A DNA stretch of 64,000 nt from Paenisporosarcina antarctica (GCF_004367585.1 NZ_CP038015.1:1060001-1124000), one strand, 5' to 3'. Counted from the first letter of the stretch, positions 18,973 through 27,897 are shown. Numbers and translations: made by a program. Notes: generated by a model from the sequence alone, not told the origin.

Positions 18973-19098
18973 ACTCTTATCCCGAGCTGGTGGAGGGGTC
19001 AGGCCCTATGAAACCCGGCAACCTGCAGTTATGAACCAATTAGTAATTGGCAAAGGTGCTGAACCTGAAGCAAGGTGAATTCCTTGGATGATAAGAGT
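18973..19098 (+). promoter_or_regulatory. SAM-I (S-box) riboswitch controlling metK
   Basis: P1 is ACTCTTATC (18973-18981) pairing with GATAAGAGT (19090-19098). Core S-box words are present: CTGGTGGAGGG, GGCCCTATGAAACCCGGCAACC, and GGTGCTGAACC with the final AAGGTG. With SAM bound the aptamer folds and lets the terminator at 19119-19158 form. It is the standard control of metK in Bacillales. Confidence 0.97.
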
Positions 19099-19118
19099 GA
19101 AAGGTGTCTATTAATCAT

Positions 19119-19158
19119 ACCGTTCCTCATGTGTTCTACGTGAGAGAGGGTTTTTTTT
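19119..19158 (+). terminator. S-box expression-platform terminator
   Basis: CCTCATG pairs with CGTGAGAGG around a short loop, followed by eight T. About 140 untranslated bases with no further recognised element lie between it and the metK start. Confidence 0.8.
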
Positions 19159-19299
19159 ATGACATCTCCCTTTATCCTCGTGTGCAGAAGCCTGATTAGG
19201 CGGAAGGTTTTATTCGACTGAATGAGGCTTGGCATGGGAAATGAGTACCGTTTGAATTTTCCGAGAGCAATCTCGAAGGATAATAGGAGGAAATACTAA

Positions 19300-20496
19300 A
19301 TGACAAATCGTCGTCTATTTACATCAGAATCAGTAACAGAGGGGCATCCAGATAAAATTTGCGATCAAATCTCAGATGCAATTTTAGATGCAATTTTAAC
19401 CGATGATCCAAACGCACGAGTAGCGTGTGAAACTACAGTAACAACAGGTCTAGTACTTGTTGCTGGTGAAATTACAACATCAGCATATGTGGATATTCAA
19501 AAGGTAGTACGTCAAACTGTTCGTGATATTGGTTATACACGTGCAAAATATGGTTTTGACTCAGAAACATCTGCAGTACTAACTGCAATTGATGAGCAAT
19601 CTGCTGATATTGCAATGGGTGTTGACCAAGCACTAGAAGCCCGTGAAGGATCGATGACTGAATCAGACATCGATGCAATTGGAGCGGGTGACCAAGGCTT
19701 AATGTTCGGGTATGCTTGTAATGAAACACCTGAGTTAATGCCACTTCCCATTAGTATGGCTCATAAGTTAGCACGTCGTTTGGCAGAAGTTCGTAAAGAA
19801 GAAATTCTTCCATATTTACGTCCAGACGGTAAAACACAAGTAACTGTTGAATATGATGAAAATAATAAACCATTGCGTATTGACACAATCGTTATTTCAA
19901 CTCAACATCATCCAGAAGTAACGCTTGAACAAATTCAACGCAACATAAAAGAATACGTTATTAAACCTGTTGTGCCTTCAAATTTAATTGACGAAAATAC
20001 AAAATACTTTATAAATCCAACTGGTCGCTTCGTAATTGGTGGACCACAAGGGGATGCTGGATTAACGGGTCGTAAAATTATAGTTGATACTTATGGTGGG
20101 TATGCACGTCACGGTGGTGGTGCATTTTCAGGTAAGGATCCGACTAAAGTTGACCGTTCAGCAGCATATGCAGCACGTTATGTAGCGAAAAACATCGTAG
20201 CAGCAGGGCTTGCTGATCGTGTTGAAGTGCAGCTTGCGTATGCGATTGGTGTTGCACAACCTGTATCAATTGCGATTGATACATTCGGTACAGGTACAGT
20301 AGCAGAATCCAAACTAGTTGGTTTAGTTCGCGAATTATTCGACCTACGACCAGCTGGGATTATTAAAATGTTAGATCTTCGTCGACCAATTTATAAGCAA
20401 ACTGCTGCTTATGGGCACTTTGGTCGAACAGACATAGATTTATCTTGGGAAAAAACTGACAAAGCAGCAGCTTTGAAAGAAAAAGCAAACAACTAA
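19300..20496 (+). CDS. metK: S-adenosylmethionine synthetase
   Basis: Makes SAM from methionine and ATP. At 398 residues it has the expected length. Signatures: [13 protein letters not shown] (about 17-29), [12 protein letters not shown] (about 127-138) and [19 protein letters not shown] (about 264-282). Start ATG after ATAGGAGG. It is monocistronic: S-box leader in front and a long hairpin terminator behind. asnB, which follows metK in B. subtilis, is not here. Confidence 0.99.
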   Translation: MTNRRLFTSESVTEGHPDKICDQISDAILDAILTDDPNARVACETTVTTGLVLVAGEITTSAYVDIQKVVRQTVRDIGYTRAKYGFDSETSAVLTAIDEQSADIAMGVDQALEAREGSMTESDIDAIGAGDQGLMFGYACNETPELMPLPISMAHKLARRLAEVRKEEILPYLRPDGKTQVTVEYDENNKPLRIDTIVISTQHHPEVTLEQIQRNIKEYVIKPVVPSNLIDENTKYFINPTGRFVIGGPQGDAGLTGRKIIVDTYGGYARHGGGAFSGKDPTKVDRSAAYAARYVAKNIVAAGLADRVEVQLAYAIGVAQPVSIAIDTFGTGTVAESKLVGLVRELFDLRPAGIIKMLDLRRPIYKQTAAYGHFGRTDIDLSWEKTDKAAALKEKANN

Positions 20497-20500
20497 CATA

Positions 20501-20538
20501 AAAATGCCGTTCCAGTTAATTCTGGAACGGCATTTTTA
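20501..20538 (+). terminator. terminator of metK
   Basis: Fifteen-bp stem beginning AAAATGCCGTTCCAG with loop TTAATT and a trailing T run. Confidence 0.95.
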
Positions 20539-20616
20539 TGGGGAAATTGATTTGTACAGGAATAAACCAAGTCGTCAATAATTCCTCATCACATGTAGCA
20601 AGCATTTAAACATAAG

Positions 20617-20648
20617 ATGACCGGTGTATATTAAGCACCGGTCATTTC
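20617..20648. terminator. hairpin terminator after ytoA
   Basis: Ten-bp stem ATGACCGGTG/CACCGGTCAT, 18 bases beyond the ytoA stop on the minus strand; weak T tracts on both sides. Confidence 0.65.
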
Positions 20649-20663
20649 TAGTTCATGCGAAGA

Positions 20664-21182
20664 TTAGGTTGTTATTTGCATACTTTTATAAATCTGTCCT
20701 TTTTCCGCGTACTCTTGTATAATTCGCTCCATATCTAGTAAGTCCTCAGTATTTAATTCGCGAACTACTTTTGCGGGTCTCCCAAAAGCTAGCATCCCTG
20801 GTGGGATAATTTTACCTTGAGGCACTAAACTACCAGCGCCAATAAATGCACCTTCGCCAATTTCAGCTCCATCTAGGACAATTGAACCCATTCCAATCAA
20901 GGCTCCTTTGCGAATCGTACAACTATGTAAAGTTACTTGATGGCCAATTGTTACTTCATCCTCTAAAATTAGTGGAGCGGTTGGGCTTTGGTGTAGGCAA
21001 CATAAATCTTGAATGTTCACTTTACGACCAATCCGAGTTGCGTTCACGTCGCCGCGAATTACTGTATTAAACCAAATTGTAGACTCTGGACCGATTGTCA
21101 CATCACCACTAATTGTGACATAATCAGCAATATATACAGACGAATCAATAATAGGTGTCTTATCTTTAAACGGGTAAATCAT
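20664..21182 (-). CDS. ytoA: gamma-class carbonic anhydrase-like hexapeptide protein
   Basis: Left-handed beta-helix protein of 172 residues built from hexapeptide repeats (for example ITIGPESTIW, IEGAFIGAGSL-type turns). Three likely zinc-binding histidines occur in CLHQ, IGHQ and LHSC, matching the Cam/CaiE/PaaY family. True carbonic anhydrase activity is not proven for YtoA. Start ATG after ATGAGG. It is a single gene between metK and the ytpA-like gene, on the opposite strand. Confidence 0.9.
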   Translation of the reverse strand: MIYPFKDKTPIIDSSVYIADYVTISGDVTIGPESTIWFNTVIRGDVNATRIGRKVNIQDLCCLHQSPTAPLILEDEVTIGHQVTLHSCTIRKGALIGMGSIVLDGAEIGEGAFIGAGSLVPQGKIIPPGMLAFGRPAKVVRELNTEDLLDMERIIQEYAEKGQIYKSMQITT

Positions 21183-21285
21183 TTTATAACCTCATTTCTT
21201 TATTGGGATATGGTTTCATTATACAAAAAAAGAGGAATATAAAGAAGATAACTTTATAGAATGTAAGAGAGAAGGGGCGATGTTC

Positions 21286-22086
21286 ATGTGGAAATGGGAA
21301 GCTGATGGACAAGCTAAAGCTGTCATTGCAATAATTCATAGTGCGTATGAGCATCATCGTAGATACGCATGGTTAATTGAAAAGTTTAGAAGTTCGGGTT
21401 TTCATGTCGTAATGGGAGACTTGCCAGGGCATGGAGAAGCTGCTCGAGCCAAAAATGCCCATGATGAAGATTTTAAATCGTATAATGCGTATATCGATCA
21501 ATTGGTAGAAGCCTCTCTTTCGTATAACTTGCCAGTATTTGTTATGGGACATGGGTTAGGAGCAACACTAGTGATGCATGCACTTCAAGAAAAATCAATT
21601 GAATGTGCGGCAGTAATACTAACTTCTCCATGGTTACACTTACAAATCCACGCATCTAAATTATCGAGTGCTCTGTCGAGTATGGGCAAGTTAACTGGAA
21701 ATGTAAAAAGCACACATGAAGTGACGATAAAACAGTTGACGAGAAATTATGATGTATATACGCAAGATAAAGATGATCATCTCTATAAAACAACCATTAC
21801 ATTGAAATGGTATCGTGAGTTACAAAACTTAATGAAAGTTACTTCTACAAAATCAGAAAGTATTCAAAACTTACCGGTCTTAATGATGACGGCAGAGCGA
21901 GATAAAATAACTGATCGCACATACTCAAGGCATTGGTTGCAAAAACAACAACTTTCTGAAATTCAATATAAAGAGTGGGAAAATTGCTTCCATGATTTAT
22001 TTCATGAACCGGAACGTGAAGATGTATTTTTATATACTGAATCTTTTATGAACAATGTTTTGCGTTCAATTGGTTATATTGTGTAG
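21286..22086 (+). CDS. ytpA: YtpA-like alpha/beta hydrolase lacking the catalytic serine
   Basis: Serine-aminopeptidase/monoacylglycerol-lipase fold, 266 residues, matching the length and position of B. subtilis YtpA, a phospholipase linked to bacilysocin synthesis. The nucleophile elbow, normally G-H-S-x-G, reads MGHGLGAT: codon 21553-21555 is GGG (Gly). The oxyanion HG near the N-terminus also reads HS (IAIIHSAYEHH). Asp (TAERDKITD) and His (CFHDLFHE) of the triad remain. It is thus probably catalytically dead or altered; the frame is intact. ATG 21286 (MWKWEADG) sits 8 bases from GAAGGGG; ATG 21280 is too close. Confidence 0.85.
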   Translation: MWKWEADGQAKAVIAIIHSAYEHHRRYAWLIEKFRSSGFHVVMGDLPGHGEAARAKNAHDEDFKSYNAYIDQLVEASLSYNLPVFVMGHGLGATLVMHALQEKSIECAAVILTSPWLHLQIHASKLSSALSSMGKLTGNVKSTHEVTIKQLTRNYDVYTQDKDDHLYKTTITLKWYRELQNLMKVTSTKSESIQNLPVLMMTAERDKITDRTYSRHWLQKQQLSEIQYKEWENCFHDLFHEPEREDVFLYTESFMNNVLRSIGYIV

Positions 22087-22118
22087 ACCCTCTAAATAAG
22101 AGTGTCTACTTTTTTTGA
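22083..22118 (+). terminator. terminator of ytpA
   Basis: Eleven-position stem GTAGACCCTCT/AGAGTGTCTAC with one mismatch, then seven T. The stem begins in the last codons of the gene. Confidence 0.85.
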
Positions 22119-22208
22119 CTAAAGCTAACGAGATTCATAGAAAGATATTCTTTTTCTGCTTACACATAATATTTTAATAAATCAAGAAATTTATTTCTGC
22201 TCCTAGTC

Positions 22209-22237
22209 TTGTACACATATACATTTTGTAATATAGT
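22209..22237 (+). promoter_or_regulatory. SigA-type promoter of the symporter gene
   Basis: TTGTAC (22209-22214), a 17-base spacer, TATAGT (22232-22237); the start codon follows 44 bases later. Confidence 0.6.
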
Positions 22238-22281
22238 GAATTGTGTGACAAACTTGTGAACTAGACAAAGGGGGAAAAAAG

Positions 22282-23742
22282 GTGGAAAATTTCATTGGTA
22301 CATTAAATGATTTTCTTTGGGGACCATGGATGATTTATGGATGTTTAGCAGTTGGACTTTTATTTTCAATACTTACTCGTTTTGTACAAGTAAGATTATT
22401 TAAAGACATGGTTCTTCAAATTTTTAAAGGGAAAAAATCGGATGCTGGGGTTTCTTCATTTCAAGCTTTAGCAATAGCATTATCTGGTCGAGTGGGAACA
22501 GGTAATATTGCAGGTACCGCAACAGCGATTGCGTTTGGTGGACCGGGTGCTGTTTTTTGGATGTGGGCTATAGCTTTCATCGGAGCATCTTCTGCATTTA
22601 TCGAATCAACACTAGCTCAAATATATAAAGTGAAGGACGAGGGACAATATCGTGGTGGACCTGCCTATTACATAGAAAAAGGTATTGGTATTAAGTGGTA
22701 TGCAGTTCTATTTGCGCTAGCAGCGTTATTAGCAATGTCAGTATTAATGCCAGGTATTCAATCAAATTCAATTGCAATCGGTATGGAAAATGCATTTGGA
22801 CTTGAACGTTGGATTACAGGTGCAGCTATTGTCGTTATTCTTGGGATTATCATTCTTGGTGGAGTAAAACGAATTGCAAACGTCGCTCAATTAGTAGTAC
22901 CGTTTATGGCAATTGCATATATGATCATGGCAGTTATCATTATCGGTATGAATATTACTGAGCTTCCAGGAGCAATTAAATTAATCTTCTCAAGCGCATT
23001 TGGTTTTGATTCTACTTTTGGTGGGATGATTGGTGCTGCAATTGCTTGGGGCGTAAAACGAGGAATTTATTCTAATGAAGCCGGTCAAGGTACTGGTCCT
23101 CACGCAGCAGCAGCAGCAGAAGTATCTCATCCAGTTAAGCAAGGTTTAGTTCAAGCCTTTTCAGTGTATATTGATACACTATTAGTGTGTTCAGCAACTG
23201 CTTTCATGATTATATTTACAGGCATGTACAATGTTCAATTAGATTCTGGAAAAGGAGATTTCGTATATGAGGGACTCTCTGGAGTAGAAGCTGGACCAGG
23301 TTATACACAAGCAGCAATTGACTCAGCATTACCAGGTGTGGGTATTGGAGCTGGATTTGTAGCTATTGCATTATTCTTCTTTGCTTTCACTACAATTATG
23401 GCTTATTACTATATGGCAGAAACAAATGTTGTGTACTTATTAAGAGGGAATGCTAAGCGGGTAGGAATTTTTGTTTTAAAAATTGTTATCTTAATCACAG
23501 CATACTTAGGAACAGTTCGTGAAGCGGGTCTTGCGTGGGCACTAGGCGATGTTGGTTTAGGATTAATGGTGTGGCTAAACTTAATAGCGATTCTGATCAT
23601 TGCAAAACCAGCACTCCTAGCACTAAAAGATTACGAGGCACAGAAAAAAGAAGGAAAAGATCCTGTATTTGACCCAAGGAAACTTGGTATTAAAAATGCT
23701 GATTTCTGGATCGAATATAACGACAACTTGAAGAAAAAATAA
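22282..23742 (+). CDS. sodium:alanine/glycine symporter (AGCS family)
   Basis: Secondary transporter of 486 residues with about 11 membrane segments. Family signatures: GRVGTGNIAGTATAIAFGGPG (from about 70), the GGVKRIANV loop at about 193 and the AWGVKRGIYSNEAGQGTGPHA block at about 255. Na+-coupled uptake of alanine or glycine is the usual activity; some members take glutamine. GTG start after AAAGGGGG. It is a single gene with its own promoter and terminator. The exact substrate cannot be read from the sequence. Confidence 0.93.
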   Translation: MENFIGTLNDFLWGPWMIYGCLAVGLLFSILTRFVQVRLFKDMVLQIFKGKKSDAGVSSFQALAIALSGRVGTGNIAGTATAIAFGGPGAVFWMWAIAFIGASSAFIESTLAQIYKVKDEGQYRGGPAYYIEKGIGIKWYAVLFALAALLAMSVLMPGIQSNSIAIGMENAFGLERWITGAAIVVILGIIILGGVKRIANVAQLVVPFMAIAYMIMAVIIIGMNITELPGAIKLIFSSAFGFDSTFGGMIGAAIAWGVKRGIYSNEAGQGTGPHAAAAAEVSHPVKQGLVQAFSVYIDTLLVCSATAFMIIFTGMYNVQLDSGKGDFVYEGLSGVEAGPGYTQAAIDSALPGVGIGAGFVAIALFFFAFTTIMAYYYMAETNVVYLLRGNAKRVGIFVLKIVILITAYLGTVREAGLAWALGDVGLGLMVWLNLIAILIIAKPALLALKDYEAQKKEGKDPVFDPRKLGIKNADFWIEYNDNLKKK

Positions 23743-23743
23743 A

Positions 23744-23778
23744 CAATCGCCCAACTAAGGTTGGGCGATGTTTTTTTC
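23744..23778 (+). terminator. terminator of the AGCS symporter
   Basis: Ten-bp stem ATCGCCCAAC/GTTGGGCGAT with a four-base loop and a T run. Confidence 0.93.
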
Positions 23779-23812
23779 TGTTATAGTAAAAGGAAAAAAG
23801 GAGAATTATATC

Positions 23813-24064
23813 TTGGCAAATATTCTATCCATATTTATTATCATTACGGGAATTTGTGTATATTTTATTATGAAGAAATTTTCTCATACAAATAAAACGT
23901 ATTTAGTGAACTTTACAATTGCTTTACTTATGGCATTATTATTCATTCGCACGATGATGTTAGATCCGCTAGATTGGATTGGCTATATAGCAATTGTCTT
24001 TTGTGGCTTAGCATTTATTGCGCAAGTGATTCTGGGAATCAGAAGCTTAAAAATTTCCGAATAA
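23813..24064 (+). CDS. small membrane protein, 83 aa (possibly YtpI-like)
   Basis: Three hydrophobic segments (about 3-19, 31-46, 55-76) fill most of this 83-residue protein. The TTG at 23813 with AAAAGGAG nine bases upstream is the likely start; the ATG at 23768 lies inside the preceding terminator. Size, topology and neighbourhood resemble B. subtilis YtpI, but I cannot confirm homology. Function unknown. Own terminator downstream. Confidence 0.65.
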   Translation: MANILSIFIIITGICVYFIMKKFSHTNKTYLVNFTIALLMALLFIRTMMLDPLDWIGYIAIVFCGLAFIAQVILGIRSLKISE

Positions 24065-24067
24065 GTT

Positions 24068-24108
24068 AAACCGATATCTGGGAAAAAATCACAGGTATCG
24101 GTTTTTTC
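24068..24108 (+). terminator. terminator of the small membrane protein gene
   Basis: Thirteen-bp stem AAACCGATATCTG/CAGGTATCGGTTT with one G-U pair, then a T run. Confidence 0.85.
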
Positions 24109-24272
24109 TTATGTTCAAAATTTCTTTATATACCTATGTAACAGTCCCTACTGTTCAATCAAGAGGGAAACAAGGGCAGTTGAACAGGTAGCTCAAATAA
24201 AAAGACTAGAAGCCTTAGAAAAGGGCTCTATAAGTATGTTAGAAACTCTTATCACAAAAAAAATTGTCAAAC

Positions 24273-24310
24273 CCGTCTGCATTCTATTGTGAATGTGACG
24301 GTTTTTGTTT
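24273..24310 (+). terminator. hairpin with T tract just upstream of the amidohydrolase
   Basis: CCGTC and GCATTC pair with GAATGT and GACGG with one bulged T, followed by TTTTTGTTTT. It ends 27 bases before the next start codon, so it either ends an unseen upstream transcript or acts as a leader attenuator. The 160 bases before it contain an open frame without start or ribosome site, possibly a gene remnant. Confidence 0.6.
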
Positions 24311-24337
24311 TATTCTTAAAGAAAGAGGGGTGCTAAC

Positions 24338-25906
24338 ATGACAAAAATTTGTTTTCATCATGCAACGTTTTATACGATGAAAAATTCAGTCGATACAATA
24401 GAAGCCATATTAGTGGAAAATGGGAAAATTATTAAAATTGGTTTGTTTGAAGATTTAAAGAATCTTGCTGAGGAATTGGTCGATTTAGAGGGTTCGTTTG
24501 TCTATCCTGGATTTGTTGATAGCCATATACATATGATTGGACACGGAGATAAATTGCGGTACATCGATCTTTCTACTTACACATCTTCAGTAGAAATGAC
24601 TAAGGATTTGCAAAAACTTTTGAAGCAACATCCAAGTGGCGAATGGTTTGTTGCGGAAGGTTGGAATGAAAACAATTTTGCAGATAAAAAAATACTTTCT
24701 CGTTATGATCTAGATAAGTTGTCAACGAGCCCACTTATGTTAAAAAGAGTTTGCCGTCATGCTGTAATTGTTAATTCAGCTGCACTTGAAATAGCAGGAA
24801 TCACAAAGGATACTCCTGATCCAAATGACGGTGTCATTGTAAGAGATGAGATGGGCGAACCTACAGGTTATTTGCTGGATGGAGCAAAAGCATTTGTTGA
24901 AAAACACGTTCCAGAAGTGTCCATCACACAATTGGTTCTTTCATTAGAGGCTGCAGTAGAAGATTTAGTATCACGTGGGTTTACTGGAGTTCATACTGAG
25001 GACATGAGTTATTACGGAGATTATCCTAAACCACTTCAAGCCTTTAAACAAGTTATTGGGAATGGACGAAAATTCCGTGTAAATTTGTTGCGTCACCATA
25101 CAGTGATTGACAAAATGATGGAAGAAGCGACATACGACGAGCCATGGATTGAACCCGGTGCCATGAAAATATTTATAGATGGCGCTCTTGGTGGACGTAC
25201 AGCGTTACTTAGTAAACCGTATGCGGATGACCCGACAACTCATGGTGTGTCAATTCATTCACAAGATGAATTAAATATGCTTGTAGCAAAAGCGCGATCT
25301 TACGGACAAGCGATAGCGGTTCATGCAATAGGTGACTTAGGCATGGAAATGATTATATTGGCAATTGAAAAACATCCTGTTCCATTAGGGAAACGAGATC
25401 GTTTAATTCATGCCAATGTATTGCGTGAAGATTTAGTTATACGCTTGCAAAAACTAAATATCGTTTTGGATATTCAGCCTAGTTTTGTGTCTTCAGACTT
25501 CCCATGGGTTAAAGACCGATTAGGAGAAGCTCGACTTGACTGGGCATACGCATGGAAAAAGTTAATAAAGCGCGGAATTATATGCAGTGGTGGGTCAGAC
25601 TCGCCAATTGAAGAAGTAGATGTACGTCTAGGTCTATACGCAGCGATTGCAAGGAAAAAACCGGGAGAAACTCACGATGGCTATCAGCCCGAAGAAAAAC
25701 TTAGTCGTTATGAAGCAATTGCTCTATACACAATTGGTAGTGCGCAAGCTATTAGCAAAGAACACCAACGAGGCTATATTGATATCAATTTTGATGCAGA
25801 TTTAACAGTATTTGATCGCGACTTATTTATTGGACCAGATGAACAAGTACTAGAAGCACAAGTAATGAAAACAATTATTGCTGGCGATATTATTTTTGAA
25901 AAATAA
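24338..25906 (+). CDS. ytcJ: amidohydrolase, YtcJ-like (amidohydrolase family 3)
   Basis: Metal-dependent hydrolase of 522 residues with the composite TIM-barrel/beta-sandwich fold of the family. The metal-binding HxH is in DSHIHMIG (about 62). Further ligand regions include FIDGALGGRTALLSKPY, AVHAIGDLG and the late GGSDSPIEEVD. Substrates of YtcJ-type proteins are mostly unknown; imidazolonepropionase or N-acyl-amino-acid deamidase calls would be over-reach. ATG after GAGGGG. Single gene; strong terminator behind. Confidence 0.9.
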   Translation: MTKICFHHATFYTMKNSVDTIEAILVENGKIIKIGLFEDLKNLAEELVDLEGSFVYPGFVDSHIHMIGHGDKLRYIDLSTYTSSVEMTKDLQKLLKQHPSGEWFVAEGWNENNFADKKILSRYDLDKLSTSPLMLKRVCRHAVIVNSAALEIAGITKDTPDPNDGVIVRDEMGEPTGYLLDGAKAFVEKHVPEVSITQLVLSLEAAVEDLVSRGFTGVHTEDMSYYGDYPKPLQAFKQVIGNGRKFRVNLLRHHTVIDKMMEEATYDEPWIEPGAMKIFIDGALGGRTALLSKPYADDPTTHGVSIHSQDELNMLVAKARSYGQAIAVHAIGDLGMEMIILAIEKHPVPLGKRDRLIHANVLREDLVIRLQKLNIVLDIQPSFVSSDFPWVKDRLGEARLDWAYAWKKLIKRGIICSGGSDSPIEEVDVRLGLYAAIARKKPGETHDGYQPEEKLSRYEAIALYTIGSAQAISKEHQRGYIDINFDADLTVFDRDLFIGPDEQVLEAQVMKTIIAGDIIFEK

Positions 25907-25945
25907 TAATCTGAGTTCATCACACTTAAGCGAATCAATAATACC

Positions 25946-25979
25946 AAAAAGCAAGTAGCTAAATGCTACTTGCTTTTTC
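25946..25979 (+). terminator. terminator of the amidohydrolase gene
   Basis: Perfect 14-bp stem AAAAAGCAAGTAGC/GCTACTTGCTTTTT with loop TAAAT. Confidence 0.93.
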
Positions 25980-26031
25980 ACTTGGCAATATGACATGTAA
26001 TAAAAGTGTATTTATTGGTAAAAAATGGGTT

Positions 26032-26130
26032 AATTCGAGTTAAACATTGATAAAGCGGATAAAATCTTTGTTGAAGCCGAATAAAACTGTTGTGAAGCGG
26101 ATAAAAAATGAATCGAAGCCGATTAAACGA
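26032..26130. repeat. short tandem array, 21-bp period
   Basis: Motif starts AAGCGGATAAAA (26053), AAGCCGAATAAAA (26074), AAGCGGATAAAA (26095) and AAGCCGATTAAA (26116) are exactly 21 bases apart and alternate GCGG/GCCG; a more decayed unit sits at 26032. The linkers differ. No ORF. I believe similar AAGCGGATAAA words occur in other Planococcaceae intergenic regions. Confidence 0.7.
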
Positions 26131-26186
26131 AAGATCAACTCCTAATCAAAATAGTTGCTAAACCTAAAGCCTAAAATTCATATTAA

Positions 26187-26723
26187 TTAAAACACTTGCT
26201 TATAATTAGTCACTTCACGCAATGCCGCCTCTTCAATAGGAATACGTATGCTCAAAATAATTAAATTCAATAAAGTAAACACCAGTGCCGTAAAATAAGC
26301 TCCAAACATTAATGGGATAATAAAAATTTCACAGGATACGACAATATAATTAGGATGTTTAATGAGTCGGAATGGTCCTTTATTAACCACAGGAGCACCT
26401 GGTAAAACGATGATTTTCGTATTCCAAAATCTACCTAGAGAAGAAATAACCCACACTCTCATCATTTGCAGAACCAAAAAAATGACGAGGAATAGCAAGA
26501 AGTTAGCCGATAGACTTCGCCCCAAAATGACAAACTCAAAGATTAAACTAATAAAAAACCCAACATGTATAGCCAACATAAACGGATAGTGACTGGCACC
26601 GACTTCATAGGCACCTTGTGAACGCATCCATATTTCATTATTTCGAGCGACAAATAGTTCAACAATTCTTTGAACGATGACAAATCCTATTACACTTATG
26701 AAAACGATCATTTCTACTGCCAT
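26187..26723 (-). CDS. bpsB: isoprenylcysteine carboxyl methyltransferase-family protein (BpsB)
   Basis: Membrane methyltransferase of the ICMT/DUF1295 type, 178 residues with about five hydrophobic segments. The C-terminal SAM-binding signature is seen in NKGPFRLIKHPNYIVV (about 113-128) and IEEAAL near the end. In B. subtilis the homologue (YpbQ/BpsB) O-methylates alkylpyrones made by BpsA. Here it overlaps the end of the bpsA-like gene by 10 bases, so the two form an operon and probably one pathway. Confidence 0.88.
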   Translation of the reverse strand: MAVEMIVFISVIGFVIVQRIVELFVARNNEIWMRSQGAYEVGASHYPFMLAIHVGFFISLIFEFVILGRSLSANFLLFLVIFLVLQMMRVWVISSLGRFWNTKIIVLPGAPVVNKGPFRLIKHPNYIVVSCEIFIIPLMFGAYFTALVFTLLNLIILSIRIPIEEAALREVTNYKQVF

Positions 26724-27793
26724 TCAAGTAACACCAGCTCACCGCTAAATCCTGGACCTAGGGCTGTTAATAATCCTTTTTCTCCAGGAGAACAATCCAA
26801 CTTCATAAATGCTTCTAATACATAAAGAACTGTTGGGGAGGACATATTGCCATGTCTTTTTAAGATATCTCTTGATATAGCTGTTTTTGAAGAGTCGAAT
26901 CCAAGCGCTTTCTCGTATGCAGATAATACTTTTTTTCCTCCTGGATGTGCAATGAAATGGTCAAGTTGAATCGAAGTTAGATGATGCTCCGATAAAAACT
27001 CCGTAACAAAGGGCTCAAGCCACTTTTCTATAATCGATGGAATACTTTTAGAAAAAATTACATGCAGACCATCATTTTTTATAGCCCAGCCCATGACATT
27101 TTCTGAATTGGCCATAATTTTAGAAGAAGTTGCAATAACTACTGGACAATTTTTCTTAGAACCTATCTCGACCTCATTCCCACAAACTAAGGCACAAGCA
27201 GCACCATCAGCAAATAAAGAAGCACCAATTAAATTACTTTTGGTAAAGTCATTGGGTTGGAATGTTAAACTACATAACTCCACACATAACACGAGCACCT
27301 TCGCCGTAGGATGGGCTAAACAATAATCATTCGCTCGACTTAAACCAGAAGCACCACCAGCACAGCCCAACCCCCATATAGGAATCCGTTTAATAGAATC
27401 AGAAAAAGGGAGTTCGTTAATAATACGTGCATCAATACTAGGTGTAGAAAAACCTGTACTCGAGATAAAGAAAATGGCGTCAATTTCGGAAGGATGAACA
27501 GAATCAACCAAAAGTTCTTTATTTTGAAGGCATGCATTAATGGCCAATACTCCGTAAGAAGTGGCTAATTCAATATATAATCGATTGCGTTCTTCTAAAT
27601 CATGGGAATGTTCAAACCATTCAATTGGTACGCAAAATTGTCGGGATTGGATTTCACCATTTTCAAAAACTTTGAGCATCCGATCTAAATCTGGGTAATG
27701 GTCAGTAAATAAATGCTTTAATAAAGTGGATGCATCTTGTTGAGAGTAATTATAAGAAGGAAGAAAAGAATTGACAGATTGAATTTTTGGCAT
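26714..27793 (-). CDS. bpsA: type III polyketide synthase (BpsA-like)
   Basis: Chalcone-synthase-type enzyme, 359 residues. The Cys-His-Asn triad is visible: Cys in WGLGCAGGASG (about 143), His in IAHPGG (about 286), Asn in RHGNMSSPTV (about 319). B. subtilis BpsA condenses fatty acyl-CoA with malonyl-CoA to alkylpyrones and alkylresorcinols. The ATG at 27793 follows AAGGAG by 7 bases; the frame reaches 27835 without a ribosome site. In B. subtilis the pair lies in another part of the chromosome, so its place here is lineage-specific. Confidence 0.92.
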   Translation of the reverse strand: MPKIQSVNSFLPSYNYSQQDASTLLKHLFTDHYPDLDRMLKVFENGEIQSRQFCVPIEWFEHSHDLEERNRLYIELATSYGVLAINACLQNKELLVDSVHPSEIDAIFFISSTGFSTPSIDARIINELPFSDSIKRIPIWGLGCAGGASGLSRANDYCLAHPTAKVLVLCVELCSLTFQPNDFTKSNLIGASLFADGAACALVCGNEVEIGSKKNCPVVIATSSKIMANSENVMGWAIKNDGLHVIFSKSIPSIIEKWLEPFVTEFLSEHHLTSIQLDHFIAHPGGKKVLSAYEKALGFDSSKTAISRDILKRHGNMSSPTVLYVLEAFMKLDCSPGEKGLLTALGPGFSGELVLLEWQ

Positions 27794-27852
27794 ATGGCTC
27801 TCCTTGTATAAAGATGATACTCCTAGTTTTTCCAATTTTCATAAAGATATTC

Positions 27853-27897
27853 AAAAAAACCTAAAGGAAGCTAAATAAATAGCTTCCTTTAGGTTTT
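27853..27897 (-). terminator. terminator of mnmM
   Basis: Seventeen-bp perfect stem starting AAACCTAAAGGAAGCTA, bordered by A and T runs; it also lies just upstream of the bpsA operon and ends at the mnmM stop. Confidence 0.88.

Noticed and set aside
21009-21242. Plus-strand frame antisense to ytoA
   Set aside because: Shadow of the hexapeptide-repeat gene; no ribosome site or family resemblance.
24115-24292. Open frame upstream of the amidohydrolase (..EQVAQIKRLEALEKG..)
   Set aside because: No start codon with a ribosome site and only about 45 codons; at most a remnant, mentioned with the hairpin at 24273.
26032-26130. CRISPR array
   Set aside because: Units are 12-13 bases with 8-9-base linkers and no cas genes nearby; it is a short phased repeat, not CRISPR.
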